64,000 bases of DNA from Apostichopus japonicus (taxonomy: Eukaryota > Echinodermata > Holothuroidea > Aspidochirotida > Stichopodidae), in assembly GCF_037975245.1 (NCBI RefSeq), contig NC_092581.1:9475803-9539802 (forward strand). The letters run 5' to 3'. Both the position numbers and the translations under genes were made by a program. Positions 31,099-43,235 of the stretch are shown here, in pieces. The notes beneath the pieces are model-generated. The model worked only from the letters and a program-made list of their open reading frames with translations, was not told where the DNA came from and searched no databases. The first letter of the stretch is position 1. Each line of letters begins with the position of its first letter.

Positions 31099-31317
31099 AT
31101 GCTTGAATCTTCTGGCGTTTCCGTTTACGCCAGTAACAGGCTGAAAAGGAGGAGGGAGACGATTCTACAAGGTCTGGAGGACTGGGCGGAAGATAACCTC
31201 CATAATCAATGTAATAACTTCCAGCAACAGCTGCGACGCCCAAGCAAATACCCGATGTACGAGTTTGACGTGGTAATAAGACACTGGGCGACCACCCAGA
31301 GGCAGAATAGTTTATGA
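31099..31317 (+). other. Unidentified short ORF, paralogue of 15972-16190
   Basis: A 72-codon frame from ATG: MLESSGVSVYASNRLKRRR at the start and VVIRHWATTQRQNSL at the end. It is continuous here, without the LINE A insertion. A degraded third copy near 55690-55790 shows that the upstream frame once read CDEGDDSSNVTDDAGIFN into it; a 1-nt deletion breaks that here. A splice-acceptor-like CAG before ACTTATCGAGACGACGG follows at about 31537. No family recognised; possibly a relic exon. Confidence 0.3.
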
Positions 31318-31930
31318 GTTTTACTTAATCTTAGGTTAGTTAGTTTCTGAACAGTTTGTACAATTTTTAATTATTGTACCTTTAACTACAGTTGGCCTAA
31401 CGGACGGTGCGAAATCAGAAAGTGTTTTTTGCTGTTATTTTATTAACTTTTGTTTCTAATTTATTGTATTTTTATTGTTAACTTTATTTAAATACTCCTT
31501 TTTTCATTCAAATATCTATCCTTTCTTTTCTTTTCAGACTTATCGAGACGACGGAGAATGAAAAAAAAACTAACAAACAAACTTAGTGTTGTGAAAAATG
31601 AAGGCTTCAGCTATCTTATCTTTGTGGTTAATGATTCTTTGAACATATCCCTTCACTAAATTAAAAAAGAAAAGAAAAAGAAAACTGTCTTCCAGTAGTC
31701 TCATCTATATTCATCAACACTTACTAATCCTAAAACAAAAGACCAAATACCAAATACTCTCCTCCAGTATTTGACCTCACTCATCAATATCCATCGACAC
31801 ATAATCCTTCTACAAAAGAATAGCATTCAAATAAAGTAAACTGTTCTCAGGTATTTCACCTCCCTCACAATATTCATATTAATCATTAAAGAAGCGAATT
31901 AAATACAACAAAATAATTAAATCCCTAAAC
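31318..31930. other. Intergenic, no gene seen
   Basis: AT-rich, similar to 16191-16710, leading up to the BEL target site AATAT (31931-31935). Confidence 0.5.
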
Positions 31931-31935
31931 AATAT

Positions 31936-32985
31936 TGTGCTGTCCTCGCGCTAATAAACTGAGGGCGCTATACAGCCAGACAACCATTTCCCCTCAAGCC
32001 CCAAAATAAAGATAAACCGTGACAAGATCATGGACATTTGACAGCAGTTTAATTTGAATATACGTTGGTGAATGAGTGAGTAGACGGTAAAACTGAAAGA
32101 AACAAAAGAAAAAACTATGTCTAAATAACAAGGTGAGAATAATGAACATGTTATAAAAACAAGGCTAGATAACATATGCCACAAGAAGGTGACATTCCTG
32201 ACTAAAGATAAAGTGAAATTAACATAGGCAAGGTGAACAAATACTGTATGTCTGACTTGTGGTTTTCCGAAAACTGTACACTATATATACTACAATGACA
32301 ACGTAGGGAACACATAATACGTAACTGAAAACAATGAGTAAACAATGGTCTAACCGAAACTCCATACAACCAAAATCCTAGCTACACGTACCCTGTACGC
32401 ACACCATGCAAATAACAAAGATAACATAACCCGTAAATAGAAGCCCAAGGGTAACGAAACATACTGAATGCGTTGAGGTAATAGAATACTCAAGAATAGA
32501 TGTGAAGTACACGCAGTAATAAAATAGATACCAAAATTTACTACAATAGACAACCTAGTATGACTGCTATAAAAACCCTAACAATCAGGTAACATGTGAG
32601 CCCAAGTACGCAAATCTCTCGAACCGTAAGCAACAATGTAATATAGAAACGTAGTGGAATTGGTCTACGGTAATACATAATGGAGAATAGAAAACATTAG
32701 GGCACCTCACAAAACACAGCAGAAACTGGCCAATAACAACTTAGATTTACAATTTTGTGATCCTAAATGGCAGTAAATAATACAACAAATACTTACAGAC
32801 TATCCCACTCCAAGGATAGAAACTATGAGTATAGATTAAGGTTATTATGACTGCATCTAAAACAAGCGATGCTTCTGAGATTAACGTGAGAATTGTAAAC
32901 AAAACGATTTCTGAGCGTCCACAAGAAAAGGGTGGCGCTATACTAAAAAGAAAACATGAATAGGAATAAAATCAAAAACACAACA
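31936..32985 (-). repeat. BEL/Pao 3' LTR
   Basis: 1050 bp, beginning TGTGCTGTCC and ending CACAACA on the plus strand. Same length as the copy at 38696-39745 and no differences seen in the lines compared. The two small minus-strand frames inside (32184-31951 and 32553-32350) are identical in both LTRs and are not thought to be genes. Confidence 0.95.
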
Positions 32986-32995
32986 CTCCCCGCCT
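32986..32995 (-). promoter_or_regulatory. Polypurine tract of the BEL element
   Basis: On the minus strand AGGCGGGGAG immediately precedes the 3' LTR, the expected place for the plus-strand DNA primer. Confidence 0.65.
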
Positions 32996-33082
32996 GGTAT
33001 ATATAAATATACCAAACCTCAAAAAAAAACAACAACAACAATCTAAGAAGACCATATAAAGAACAAGTGTCAAAAGAACAGT

Positions 33083-36000
33083 TCAAGTATCAGAAAGAAG
33101 CAATATGACTTGGGTAATAGGCCTTAAGAACACCTTGGCTTTTCCATCCTTGGCAACTCTAACATCAATCTTTCGGACGCTTCCATCAGCATCAGGGTAA
33201 ACTTTGTCTATGATTCCGAGTGGCCACTCGTTGCGACTGACTTGGTTATCCTTCAACAGGACTACGTTTCCAATTTTGAGATTTGGTCTTCGATCAACCC
33301 ATTTCTTGCGTTCTTGGAAGGAACTCAAATAATCACGACGCCAGCGTTTCCAAAAGGTTTCGGCAAGACATTGAACTTGTTTCCAATGCTTCTTATGTAG
33401 TGTAGGGGTATCAAAGTTCCCAGCAGGAGCACTGGTAGCGTCCACCTTTTGAGTGAGTAACATTGCTGGGGTAAGAACTGTAGGCTGGTCGGGGTCACAT
33501 GACACTGGTACAAGGGGTCTTGCGTTCATGATTGCCATTACTTCAGCTAGAAAGGTACACAAAATCTCATGGGTAAGACGGGTGTGTTTAGATTGCAATA
33601 GCATTGCATTGAGTATCTTCCGAGCTATACCAATCATCCTTTCCCAAGAACCACCCATATGAGAAGAATGCGGAGGATTGAACAACCAAACACATCCTTT
33701 CTCTAGGAGATGCTTTCGGAGCTCTCTGGTCTCAGCAATGATGCCTAACTCCTTACATGCGCCAACAAAGTTAGTTCCCCTATCAGAACGTAGAACTCTT
33801 GCAGGGCCACGAATGGCAAAAAACCTCCGGAGAGCATTTATGAAGCTCGATGCTGAAAGGGACTCAATGACTTCCAAGTGCACTGCCCTTGTATACATAC
33901 ATGAAAATATGACTGCCCACCGTTTGTTATTAGCACTAGCACCTCTGGTTCTACGTGCCAAGACTTGCCATGGGCCGAAGACATCAACGCCGACACTGGT
34001 AAAAGGTGGTTCACATGTGACTCTATCAGCTGGTAGGTCAGCCATCAGTTGAAACTCTTCTTTGCCTCTTAGTTTCTTACAAGTGACACATACCTTGATC
34101 ACATTGCAGGTACGGCGCTTGCCTCCGACAACCCAAAACCCTGCAGCTCGGATGGCTCCCTCAGTTATATGTCTACCTTGGTGGGCCACGGATTCATGAT
34201 AGTGTCTGATGATAATCGTAGAAACATGTCCAGGAGGAACAATGACTGGATGCTTCTCTTCTTGGGTGAGGTCTGCGTCAGACAAACGTCCACCAACTCT
34301 TAACAGACCGTGCTTATCAACCTGTGGATTTAGCCTTCTGAGTGAGCTTCCTTTAAGTAAGGCTCGTCCACGTTTAATGCAGTCCAATTCCTCCTTATAA
34401 GCATCTTGTTGGATGGAACGGAGGACTGTAATTCTAGCTTGTGAAAATTCATCAACTCCGCAGGAGGTGTGGGAGCATTTCCAAGTTCCTTTACCAGGCT
34501 TACCAGGAATCTTCTTGAAAGACTTTGCTATCTGCAAAAGTTTGCCGACAGCGTTAAGTAAGGCTTTCCAATTTGAAAAACGTTCAAAGCGATGAGCACC
34601 TAAATCAACATTTGAAGCTTTTGTTAGCATGGTAGTGACGACAGGTCGAACTTCAGAATCTGCTTCAGGTTGCACAAGGTCATAGTTGTTCACTTCAAGC
34701 AGTTCTTGGCGGGACAGAAACTCCGGGCCTGTAAACCACATACTGTCTTGAAGCTCATGTGCTGCAATGGATCTAGAGGCCAAGTCTGCGGGATTTTGCT
34801 TGGTAGCAACGTAACACAACTGTTCTGGACGTGTCGACTGTCTGATGCGATTTACTCTGTTTGATACGTAGACGTAGAATCGTCTGGTAGTGTTGTTAAT
34901 GTAACCAAGGACGATCTTACTGTCTGTGAAGAACCTTACAGTATCTATTTCTAGATCAATTTCATCCTTGATGTACTCATACAACTCCACTGCCAAAACT
35001 GCAGCGCATAACTCTAGTCGAGGAATTGTGTGGGCTGGTTTTGGTGCTAACTTCGCTTTTCCCAACAAGAATCCAACTTGGTAATTTCCTTCTTCGTTGA
35101 CGACTCTGATGTAGGCCACTGCTCCAATGGCAAATGTAGAAGCATCAGAAAAGATACACAATTCCTTCTTTTTAGTCAACGACAATGACGATTGGATGAT
35201 GCACCGGGGAACATGCACATCTTCTAACAACTTCAAGGATTCCTTCCATTTAGTCCATTCAACTTCTCCTTCAAAACTGAGAGGCTCGTCCCAGTCGTTG
35301 ATCTCAGAACTAAGTTCTCTCAATAGGGCCTTTCCTTTTATAGTTATCGGAGCTGTCAAACCAAGGGGGTCATACAAACTGTTGACGACAGATAAAACAC
35401 CTCTCTTTGTGAATGCTTTGTCTTCTGAAGAAACACTGAATGTGAATGTATCAGTATCCAGGTCCCACAGCATGCCTAAACTTCGCTGAATCGGGAGTGG
35501 ATCTGAGGATAGATCTAGATCCTTTATGCCTTTGGCTCTGTCATCTACATCAAATGCCTTTACCACTTCTCCGCTGTTTGAAGCTATTTTATGGAGGTTA
35601 ATGTTTGACTCAGCTAGCATTGCTCTTGTTCTTTTCAGAAGGTCAATGGCTCCTTGAGGTGTGGGGGATGAAGAGAGGCCATCATCAACATAGAAATTTC
35701 TTTCAACATATTGTTTAGCATCACTTCCATGGATTTTTTCTCCTTTTTGAGCTGCTCTCCTTAAGCAGTAAGTGGCGACTGATGGGGAAGGACTATTTCC
35801 AAAAACATGTACCTTCATACGATACTCACAGATTTCCTTTGTCATGTCGTTGTCCTTGAACCACAGGAACCTGAGAAAATCTCTGTGATCTTCCTCAACT
35901 AGAAAGTTATAAAACATCTGCTGTATGTCGGCTGAAAAGGCTATGGGATCCTTCCTGAAACGCATTAGCACACCCAAAAGTGGGTTGTTCAGATCTGGAC

Positions 36001-38668
36001 CGCTTAGTAGCACACTGTTCAACGAAATGTCTTCAAATTCTGCTGAGGAATCAAACACGACACGAATCTGGTCAGGCTTTTGTGGGTGATGCACCCCGAA
36101 TATGGGGAGATACCAACATTCTTTCCCATGTTCTAATGGCGGGGCAGGTTCGGCATGATCATTGTCCAACATTTTTTGAACAAATTCAGCAAACTGATTC
36201 TTCCTGGTGGAATCCTTCTCCAATGACTTGCGCAGAGAGTACAAGCGCTTCTGTGCTTGTATCCGGTTATTTGGTAGGCGCCTCCTCTCAGGGCGGAAAG
36301 GTAATGGTGCCACCCAACTTCCATTTTCATCTTGATGGACATGTCTATCCATTATGTCCAGAAAAATGTTATCTTCTATAGAAAGGGCTTCTTTTTCATC
36401 CTCATTTGTTTTGTCAAATACTGTTGTACCAAACTGAACCTTCCCTGTAGATCCCTTGTTACTGGTGATGTTTAAGCCACTCTTCTGACTCTTGTCAATT
36501 CTCTCTTTCACTTGAATCATGTTGGAACAAGGTTCCATGAGAGAGGTACGCCCATTACTGTAAACACTGGTTTTGAAGACGTTGTGGTGTTTCGGTTGGT
36601 GGGATGTGCCCAAACACACTTCTCCAACAATAACCCATCCCAAGTCTAGTCGCTGGGCATACGGAGCATCATGAGGGCCGTTGATGTGTTCCCGCACCTT
36701 GTGGGCCCTCAAGACATCTCTTCCGAGCAGTAACAAAATCTGCACTTGCGGGTCAACTGGAGGTATCTTGTTTGCAATGGGCTTCAAGTGGGAAAAATGA
36801 TTTGCAATATCTGGTGTTGGGATTTCCTGTCTGTCATCTGGGATCATTTCACACTCTATCAGCGCTGGCAAGTGAAATTTGACTTTGTCATCAATGGAAC
36901 TTATCATCAGGTTGTTAGCTCTCCTCCCAGCTGTCTCCATAATACCTGAACAAGTCCTCAGTGTGTAAGGGGTAGTGGTAGATGTTATGCCAAGTGCATC
37001 AAATAGTTGTGGTTTAGCCAGGGACCTGTTACTCTGCTCGTCCAATACAGCATAAACCTTGATTGCTTCATGTTCCTTCCTCTGTGTATACACCTTGACT
37101 TGGCATACCTTCGAACAAGAGCGTCCACCTAAATTATCCCCACAAATTTCAGTGCACTTAGAGGTAACAGACGAAGAGTTCTGCTCCCCACCATTATCTC
37201 CCTTAGTAACTTGTGTATCACGAAAAAATGCTTGATCAACATGGAGGGCGGTGTTGTGTCTCACACTTCCACATTCAGCACACTTCACCGATACTTTGCA
37301 ATTTCTAGCAACATGATCACTTGTCGCCATACATCTGAAACAAAGTCTGTTTTCCATGAGGCAAGCTTTTCTCTCTTCCAATGGCATCGACAGAAATGCT
37401 CGACATTTGAGCAAAGGGTGTGGCTTTTTGTGAATAGGGCATTGTCCACTTGCTGGAGAACTTTCAATCATACCAGTGATGTGTGTCTTCACTCTTTCTG
37501 GATACGCAAACCTTCCTGCTGAGCTGTTTACCTCGAAACTAGGATCGTTGAGAATTTTTGCTTCCTGTCGTACAAATCTGGAAAACACAGAAAATGGTGG
37601 GAACGTCACATTGTAGTCTTCCTTATACCTAGCTCCCTTTGAACGCCATTTATCTTGAAGTCCTGGTGGGAGCTTTTCCACTATTCGTTTCACCCCACCG
37701 GCCGAGTCAAGGTAACTGAGACCAGGGAGAGTTCCGTCTCTCATAGCACACTCCAGTTCTAACAACACATCACCTAACTCTCTGATTTTTGTGTTATCCT
37801 TGGTGTTCATCTTTGGGAAATCATCAACTTTCCTCAACAATGCTTGCTCCACTACTTCTGGAGCTCCATAACACTCATCCAGGCGTTGCCATACCATATC
37901 CAATCCCACTTGTGGGTTAGTAACCTGAGCTGAGCGTAATCTTTTGGCATGTAGTGACGACTTTCCACCTAGCCACTTTATCAACAGGTCAAGTTCTTCC
38001 CTGGGTAACAAATTAAGATCCCTAATCACATCTCTAAATGATGCCTTCCATGCTCTGTAATTTTCTGGTTTCTCGTCAAATATAATAAGCCTGGAACTCA
38101 CCAAGTCTTTTCGAATAAGATACTTAGCAAGGTCTTCAGTCTCTTGCCGGTAATTTGCTCTTGTCTGAGTGATGATAGGATTTCTTGAAGCTGCCTGATC
38201 ACTAAAATGGTGTTGAATATAATCACTGGTTCGTTGATTGGAATTTACTTCGTGAATATCTGCATCACGTAATTCGTCATGGCTTCCTAATGATTGATCT
38301 TCATCATACACTGCGGCTTCAGCTGTAGCAGCAGCAGCTACCTTTTCACTTTGCAGAATTAGCATATCAGCGTCCAGTGCTGCCTTTTGTCTCAACAGTT
38401 CAGCCTCTTTGTTTGCATATGCGAGCAATGCCCGAGCCGATTCAACCTTAGCCCGTGCCTTCATTGCTGCTGAACTCGTGGAGGATCCATATATGCTAGA
38501 GCTTTTGGTGGATTTTGACTTAACAGATTTTGTGTCAACGTTGGCTGAATCACGATGTTGCCTTGTACTGCTGTCGTGATCCATTGTTTTACTTCGGTCT
38601 GTTTCCTTACCCGTTGCTTCGCTGGGTTCTTTCTCAACACGGAAATGTCTTCCTGATCGTGTACTCAT
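33083..38668 (-). CDS. BEL/Pao gag-pol polyprotein (1861 aa)
   Basis: Single intact frame. Order: Ser-rich N-terminus with an Ala/Lys-rich coiled-coil-like stretch (about 70-120); gag core of the DUF1759 type (about 185-380); Cys/His region with knuckles at C443-C446-H452-C457 and C463-C466-H471-H476; retropepsin-like protease with D543 in VLDEQS; RT (about 840-1070) with D914 in FSADIQQMF and YVDD at 993-996; RNase H (D1175, E1219, D1249, D1295); H2C2 zinc finger (about 1475-1530); integrase core with D1562, D1629 and E1676; and a C-terminal domain (about 1760-1855). These carry out capsid formation, maturation, reverse transcription and integration. All catalytic residues expected are visible, so the element may be competent. 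ATG at 38668 is the first after the LTR. Confidence 0.96.
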   Translation of the reverse strand: MSTRSGRHFRVEKEPSEATGKETDRSKTMDHDSSTRQHRDSANVDTKSVKSKSTKSSSIYGSSTSSAAMKARAKVESARALLAYANKEAELLRQKAALDADMLILQSEKVAAAATAEAAVYDEDQSLGSHDELRDADIHEVNSNQRTSDYIQHHFSDQAASRNPIITQTRANYRQETEDLAKYLIRKDLVSSRLIIFDEKPENYRAWKASFRDVIRDLNLLPREELDLLIKWLGGKSSLHAKRLRSAQVTNPQVGLDMVWQRLDECYGAPEVVEQALLRKVDDFPKMNTKDNTKIRELGDVLLELECAMRDGTLPGLSYLDSAGGVKRIVEKLPPGLQDKWRSKGARYKEDYNVTFPPFSVFSRFVRQEAKILNDPSFEVNSSAGRFAYPERVKTHITGMIESSPASGQCPIHKKPHPLLKCRAFLSMPLEERKACLMENRLCFRCMATSDHVARNCKVSVKCAECGSVRHNTALHVDQAFFRDTQVTKGDNGGEQNSSSVTSKCTEICGDNLGGRSCSKVCQVKVYTQRKEHEAIKVYAVLDEQSNRSLAKPQLFDALGITSTTTPYTLRTCSGIMETAGRRANNLMISSIDDKVKFHLPALIECEMIPDDRQEIPTPDIANHFSHLKPIANKIPPVDPQVQILLLLGRDVLRAHKVREHINGPHDAPYAQRLDLGWVIVGEVCLGTSHQPKHHNVFKTSVYSNGRTSLMEPCSNMIQVKERIDKSQKSGLNITSNKGSTGKVQFGTTVFDKTNEDEKEALSIEDNIFLDIMDRHVHQDENGSWVAPLPFRPERRRLPNNRIQAQKRLYSLRKSLEKDSTRKNQFAEFVQKMLDNDHAEPAPPLEHGKECWYLPIFGVHHPQKPDQIRVVFDSSAEFEDISLNSVLLSGPDLNNPLLGVLMRFRKDPIAFSADIQQMFYNFLVEEDHRDFLRFLWFKDNDMTKEICEYRMKVHVFGNSPSPSVATYCLRRAAQKGEKIHGSDAKQYVERNFYVDDGLSSSPTPQGAIDLLKRTRAMLAESNINLHKIASNSGEVVKAFDVDDRAKGIKDLDLSSDPLPIQRSLGMLWDLDTDTFTFSVSSEDKAFTKRGVLSVVNSLYDPLGLTAPITIKGKALLRELSSEINDWDEPLSFEGEVEWTKWKESLKLLEDVHVPRCIIQSSLSLTKKKELCIFSDASTFAIGAVAYIRVVNEEGNYQVGFLLGKAKLAPKPAHTIPRLELCAAVLAVELYEYIKDEIDLEIDTVRFFTDSKIVLGYINNTTRRFYVYVSNRVNRIRQSTRPEQLCYVATKQNPADLASRSIAAHELQDSMWFTGPEFLSRQELLEVNNYDLVQPEADSEVRPVVTTMLTKASNVDLGAHRFERFSNWKALLNAVGKLLQIAKSFKKIPGKPGKGTWKCSHTSCGVDEFSQARITVLRSIQQDAYKEELDCIKRGRALLKGSSLRRLNPQVDKHGLLRVGGRLSDADLTQEEKHPVIVPPGHVSTIIIRHYHESVAHQGRHITEGAIRAAGFWVVGGKRRTCNVIKVCVTCKKLRGKEEFQLMADLPADRVTCEPPFTSVGVDVFGPWQVLARRTRGASANNKRWAVIFSCMYTRAVHLEVIESLSASSFINALRRFFAIRGPARVLRSDRGTNFVGACKELGIIAETRELRKHLLEKGCVWLFNPPHSSHMGGSWERMIGIARKILNAMLLQSKHTRLTHEILCTFLAEVMAIMNARPLVPVSCDPDQPTVLTPAMLLTQKVDATSAPAGNFDTPTLHKKHWKQVQCLAETFWKRWRRDYLSSFQERKKWVDRRPNLKIGNVVLLKDNQVSRNEWPLGIIDKVYPDADGSVRKIDVRVAKDGKAKVFLRPITQVILLLSDT

Positions 38669-38695
38669 TGCTATGCCTTGATTCAGTCTTTTTAC

Positions 38696-39745
38696 TGTGC
38701 TGTCCTCGCGCTAATAAACTGAGGGCGCTATACAGCCAGACAACCATTTCCCCTCAAGCCCCAAAATAAAGATAAACCGTGACAAGATCATGGACATTTG
38801 ACAGCAGTTTAATTTGAATATACGTTGGTGAATGAGTGAGTAGACGGTAAAACTGAAAGAAACAAAAGAAAAAACTATGTCTAAATAACAAGGTGAGAAT
38901 AATGAACATGTTATAAAAACAAGGCTAGATAACATATGCCACAAGAAGGTGACATTCCTGACTAAAGATAAAGTGAAATTAACATAGGCAAGGTGAACAA
39001 ATACTGTATGTCTGACTTGTGGTTTTCCGAAAACTGTACACTATATATACTACAATGACAACGTAGGGAACACATAATACGTAACTGAAAACAATGAGTA
39101 AACAATGGTCTAACCGAAACTCCATACAACCAAAATCCTAGCTACACGTACCCTGTACGCACACCATGCAAATAACAAAGATAACATAACCCGTAAATAG
39201 AAGCCCAAGGGTAACGAAACATACTGAATGCGTTGAGGTAATAGAATACTCAAGAATAGATGTGAAGTACACGCAGTAATAAAATAGATACCAAAATTTA
39301 CTACAATAGACAACCTAGTATGACTGCTATAAAAACCCTAACAATCAGGTAACATGTGAGCCCAAGTACGCAAATCTCTCGAACCGTAAGCAACAATGTA
39401 ATATAGAAACGTAGTGGAATTGGTCTACGGTAATACATAATGGAGAATAGAAAACATTAGGGCACCTCACAAAACACAGCAGAAACTGGCCAATAACAAC
39501 TTAGATTTACAATTTTGTGATCCTAAATGGCAGTAAATAATACAACAAATACTTACAGACTATCCCACTCCAAGGATAGAAACTATGAGTATAGATTAAG
39601 GTTATTATGACTGCATCTAAAACAAGCGATGCTTCTGAGATTAACGTGAGAATTGTAAACAAAACGATTTCTGAGCGTCCACAAGAAAAGGGTGGCGCTA
39701 TACTAAAAAGAAAACATGAATAGGAATAAAATCAAAAACACAACA
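38696..39745 (-). repeat. BEL/Pao 5' LTR
   Basis: Second 1050-bp LTR, upstream of gag-pol in element sense, hence the promoter-bearing copy. Same ends as the 3' LTR. I could not recognise a standard tRNA primer-binding site just inside it (internal sequence begins GTAAAAAGACTG). Confidence 0.95.
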
Positions 39746-39750
39746 AATAT

Positions 39751-40682
39751 ACTCATATTTGCAAAACAAGACGGTCGTAATGCTACTAATACCAGATTGA
39801 AATATACTAAAAGAATTTGCTCAGCTCTTTTCCTGAAACAGTCTAGTAGAATAAACGACATACGTCTACTTTTGGAGTGGAATTTAAGTGTCAGAACATT
39901 TTATAGTGAAACTTTGCATTAGTCCTTTCAATGTCTTTGAATAGCTACAACTACTCTATCAATGTCAAGAAGCCAAGCATTTCCAAGTCAAGTCACAAGT
40001 CATTTTATCTGCAAGTCAGAGCTCGCGTCTTGTGAAGTCACAAGTAATATATCATCAAGTTAAGTCACAGGTCATTTACCAAGTAATTAATTCGAGTCAA
40101 CAACGCTGCTAGTCTCCATTTTAGTATACAAATATTTAAATATGGTATAAGTAGCGCACATACATTTAATATATACACCCTAATACTTTATGTAATCATG
40201 AAATCTAAAGTCTCATTGTTAACTGAAAACAAGATTATGACAATATTATTTCATTTGCGTCGATTTGAATGCAGCGGTTGTTGTATCAATCATAGTATTT
40301 ACGGAAACTATTGGTGTAAACAGATATCATAAGGAGTAAAAATATACTATATATATTCTTACTCATGAGACTTTTTCTTTCGAATGAACGTATATTTAGT
40401 AATTATAGAACAAGATATTACGATGTTTTTGTAACGGAAAATTTGCATTAGAGGTCTCCATTTGCTAAGCTCGTTACAATAGGTAGATTCAAAATAAACT
40501 TTAAACAATATTAGTTTTCAAGCTTTAATATCAAAGCAAACAAAAAACAATGAAATGAAGGTAAATGTAGTGGCCCATAACATACTACTTTGTTCCATTT
40601 TGTGTACGTTTTTGATAAATGTCTGAGTAGAATATATAAATTGATTGAAGTATGAAACTTCTCGTTAGTTTCAACTAAATGG
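39751..40682. other. Intergenic, downstream of copy 3
   Basis: Similar to 16715-17570. Includes clustered AAGTCAAGTCAC repeats (39985-40090). No gene. Confidence 0.5.
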
Positions 40683-40936
40683 TTAAGCAGTGAAGAACAT
40701 GTCAGGCAAAGGGATTGCCTTGGTAGGTGGTCGGTGCTCTGGTGCTTTGGTGGCCGGTCGGTTGGCCGGATTTACCACCTCTTCATTTGCAGGTGGCATT
40801 ACATCAGGTCGGTTTACATCCTAATTATCAATAAAAATGAGAAGAAATTCGTAATGAAATGTACATTTCGATCAAAACATGCACAATGATATCTAAAGAA
40901 ATACGTTCTTAATTGCCTTCTGCTCCTTCGGTTTAT

Positions 40937-41024
<88 letters not shown>

Positions 41025-43235
41025 CTACAACTACTAATAGTATGCAACCTGTGTACACCTTACGTAAATTAACACTACATTTAATAACAATTACACCATA
41101 ATGCTTAAGGCATGATAACATTCTGCTTGAATAGTAATGGTGCAGTATCGTCGGCTGAACAATTCTCTTTTCTTGTCACTACTTGGTGCAGTCAAGGGTT
41201 GCTAGATGATATGCTGGTGTCAATGCCATCTTTGCTGAACATCAGTACTAATTTTGCACACATCACCAGATTGAAATATCCTTAAATATTCTGACAAAGC
41301 TAAACTTTTTCCTGAATCACTCGTAGAATAAACAGCATGCGTCTTCTTTTTTCAGGGGGATATAAGCGTCTGTGTCTGAGCCTGAGAGAGATTGAGTCGT
41401 TCACTTACCACTCGATCGGATTTCTTCACACAACATTTAGTCATATCTCTGCACATTATACTTAACCCGATTATGCAGGCAAAACATCCACACGCCATTA
41501 TTCCAGCGAGTACGAATAAACCAGCATCTGAATACTAAATGAGAAACAAATGGAAAGCTAGTATGTTTATTTTAGACGAGAACAATCAAGTTGCAGTATC
41601 CTTAGTTGAATTTAAAACCGAAAGAATCTATCATGCCATCAAAGTACATATGATTATCGCAGTACTGTACAAAAAAAATCATGACATTATGATAACAATT
41701 TCGCAATTGTTATGAACAATATTCATTCTCTCTGACTGTCCTTACCGAAGCTACAAATCTCGCGTGAAGAGCACATAAGACTACACTTGTAATTATCGCA
41801 ATCGAGGCAAGGATTCGGAAACCTATAATCTGTAAGAAAGAGATAATGAAATCTCAAAACGTTGTAGTGCAAAGTTGACATAAAGTGTGCAATTAAAAGG
41901 GTAAATAAATGCAAAAAATAATATGATATGTTGTAGACGGTTAAAAACTACCAGTTCACTGCTGTCAGCCCGGGTTGTATATCTATGCAATGTTAACTTT
42001 TGAGAAATGCCACTATAAAATGGATGTTCCCGTGAGGAGCACTATACCACTTTTAGTTGAAAAATTCCATCGCCGTCTTGTTCTGAACTCTTAATGGGTT
42101 TGCTGGAACTGTAACTATTTAATTGGCTAAAACACTATTTACACGAGGAATTGGATTAACAGTATTGTAACGGCAAGTTAGTATTTACAGTTGTACGCTG
42201 TCCGGTACTGACTACTGTCAAAAGGTTATGAGGCGACGGGTCAGACGTAGTCATGCGTATCGAAGTATAGAGTATAGAGTAACATAGAACTTACAGAGTA
42301 TAAGTTTCGCACTGGAGACCGGAAGATGCAACGACTGGTAATTATGTTTTCCTTATTTGGGTGGAGATAATATGTATTGTGTAACTATGTAAGAATCTCG
42401 ATTAGTAACAGATATCATTGCAAAGGGCAATATGTGATGTAAATGTATAGGCCTCAATAGGTAGCAGCATTCGTATTTCTGCAAACTGTTTTCTTTGCAT
42501 TGTTTACGCATTAGTGCAATCGTTTCACTGTTTTAGTATTGTATGAATATTTTCTACATAGTTCCGTCTATTTTGATAGCGTTTGATAGTTCATATTTGT
42601 ATTTGTTTTTAGAGTGAACGACATTAAAGAGAAAGGGACAGTCAGTTCAAGCATTGTATTTTTGCGTTATCAGTGCGAAATGAGCCTACAAGTATGTTGT
42701 TTGTACTCATGAATGAAAAAGTGGTGTGGGGGACCTCCACCAGAAGAAGAAATGAAAAGTTAAGACTTCAAAAATGACTCCACTATGAGGCATGTTTGGA
42801 CTAGCTCTACAGACAAGGAACTACTAGTGCACACCATGATGGGTGGTATTATTCTCCCCGAATTAATGTAAAATTCCCTCTCCCACCCTCACCTAACTAA
42901 ACCATTTTTCTCAACCAGCTAATGGCCAGCTCTCACCCCTTTTCATACCCCACTGACAATAGGTTTAATCCATGACGAAAGTACTTTTCTACCCGAGAAC
43001 CTTATATTGCGTGCGTTCTTTGTGGTATCTGGCTCTCTCCATTTATGCCACAAACACACATTCATAGCAGGAGACCATATAAGCTTATAACTGTGAACAC
43101 GAATTGTATGATTCTCATATGAGTTCATATTCAAACGTATGATCTATATGCACCTTTCAAAGATATCTCTCTTACCACACATTTGTTATTTGTCTTGCCG
43201 CTAAGAACGCCGACACTTCCAGCAATAATAGCAAT
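40683..43235 (-). pseudogene. MS4A/CD20-like copy 3, exon 1 missing
   Basis: Exon 2 43235-43176 (20 codons), exon 3 41829-41746 (28), exon 4 41534-41409 (42) and exon 5 40820-40683 (45 plus TAA; four codons shorter than copy 2 in the Pro/Lys tail). All are open with good GT-AG sites. Exon 1, expected near 43.7 kb, is absent. The TA run at about 43530-43580 joins straight to sequence that in unit 2 lies at about 23650, beyond both exon-1 copies. Without exon 1 the protein lacks its start, TM1 and half of TM2. It is either a 5'-truncated pseudogene, a gene using an unseen first exon, or an assembly collapse at the microsatellite. Confidence 0.8.
40937..41021. repeat. (TA)n microsatellite in intron 4 of copy 3
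   Basis: About 85 bp TA run. Compared with copy 2, about 0.9 kb of intron (18012-18920 equivalent) is missing immediately after it. Confidence 0.95.

Larger units (their letters stand above)
31936..39745 (-). mobile_element. BEL/Pao LTR retrotransposon, complete
   Basis: 7810 bp, minus-strand sense. Two LTRs of 1050 bp each with TG...CA ends are flanked by the 5-bp target duplication AATAT (31931-31935 and 39746-39750), the BEL/Pao size. A single 1861-codon gag-pol frame starts only 27 bp after the 5' LTR. There is no envelope-like frame, so it is a retrotransposon, not a virus-like element with entry functions. LTRs look identical and the frame is unbroken, so insertion was recent. Unit 1 holds the empty site near 16705-16720. 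Confidence 0.96.

Noticed and set aside
31951-32553. Two short frames in each BEL LTR
   Set aside because: Identical only because the LTRs are identical; no domain or start context.
33325-37522. Plus-strand and alternate minus-strand frames inside the BEL element
   Set aside because: Shadows of the intact gag-pol frame with no recognised domains.
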